The translations under genes were made by a program, and so were the position numbers. Below the pieces are notes generated by a model that worked only from the letters and a program-made list of their open reading frames with translations, did no database searches and was not told the DNA's origin. From assembly GCA_030605745.1 (NCBI GenBank), contig JAUWHT010000010.1, positions 1 through 20,947 of the forward strand: a stretch of 20,947 bases of DNA, in the 5' to 3' direction. Shown here piece by piece: positions 20,897 through 20,947 of the stretch (position 1 is its first letter; every line of letters begins with the position of its first letter). The DNA is from Pirellulales bacterium (GTDB taxonomy: Bacteria; Planctomycetota; Planctomycetia; Pirellulales; Thermoguttaceae).

Positions 20897-20947
20897 AGCA
20901 GTACGAGTTGCGCTTCTCTGTTGGCGGTTCCATTTTGGCTTCAAAGC
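20893..20947 (+). other. Right edge of the window: short open frame of uncertain status
   Basis: An ATG at 20893, overlapping the preceding stop by four bases (ATGA), opens a frame that stays open for 18 codons to the window end (MKQYELRFSVGGSILASK). No ribosome-binding site precedes it. The base composition shifts to long G runs at 20870-20892. It may be a new gene, the edge of an insertion, or noise. Confidence 0.15.

Overview
The window looks like chromosomal DNA from a GC-rich planctomycete, probably of the Pirellulales type. This is inferred from gene content and repeat style, not from a marker gene. The clues are a Sua5-YwlE fusion followed by rpiB, secreted proteins of a lineage-restricted look, housekeeping genes mostly without Shine-Dalgarno sites, and spacers packed with short tandem and inverted repeats. 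No phage, plasmid backbone or CRISPR array is visible. No complete insertion sequence is present, only a 170-bp non-autonomous element and a decayed transposase tail.

Layout. Positions 1-900 (minus strand) hold the start of an exported protein and a Uma2-type nuclease. A Bax1-like DUF790 nuclease (1129-2373, plus) ends inside a MITE-like element, and a pseudo-receiver protein (2526-3446, minus) faces it. Metabolic genes follow: larC (plus), panB (minus), an exported two-domain protein (plus), dapA (minus), a ParE-type toxin-antitoxin pair (plus) and pdxJ (minus). From 9141 to 10135 (minus) a HEPN/MNT type VII toxin-antitoxin module sits directly behind an orphan antitoxin gene, and the spacer between them still reads like the first codons of that antitoxin's lost toxin. 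Next on the minus strand are a PpiC-type foldase, mfd, tRNA-Leu(GAG) and a GAF-SpoIIE phosphatase-like protein. A transposase remnant separates these from the plus-strand Sua5-YwlE fusion, rpiB, a hypothetical gene and a large exported protein at the right end.

Working together. Mfd and the PpiC foldase gene form an apparent two-gene operon. Sua5-YwlE plus rpiB reproduces the ywlC-ywlE-ywlF order of Bacillus subtilis. The two toxin-antitoxin regions and the Uma2 gene are the accessory part.

Most striking. Ten spacers or gene edges carry tandem arrays with a strict 7-bp period but different unit sequences, like the STRR repeats of heterocystous cyanobacteria. One array is translated as the signal peptide of the foldase, and two others occupy the ribosome-binding position of pdxJ and rpiB. 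A different dispersed repeat is translated inside the N-terminus of the phosphatase-like protein. Repeats in this genome therefore seem to enter and reshape coding ends. All functional calls rest on sequence reading alone; no database search was possible.
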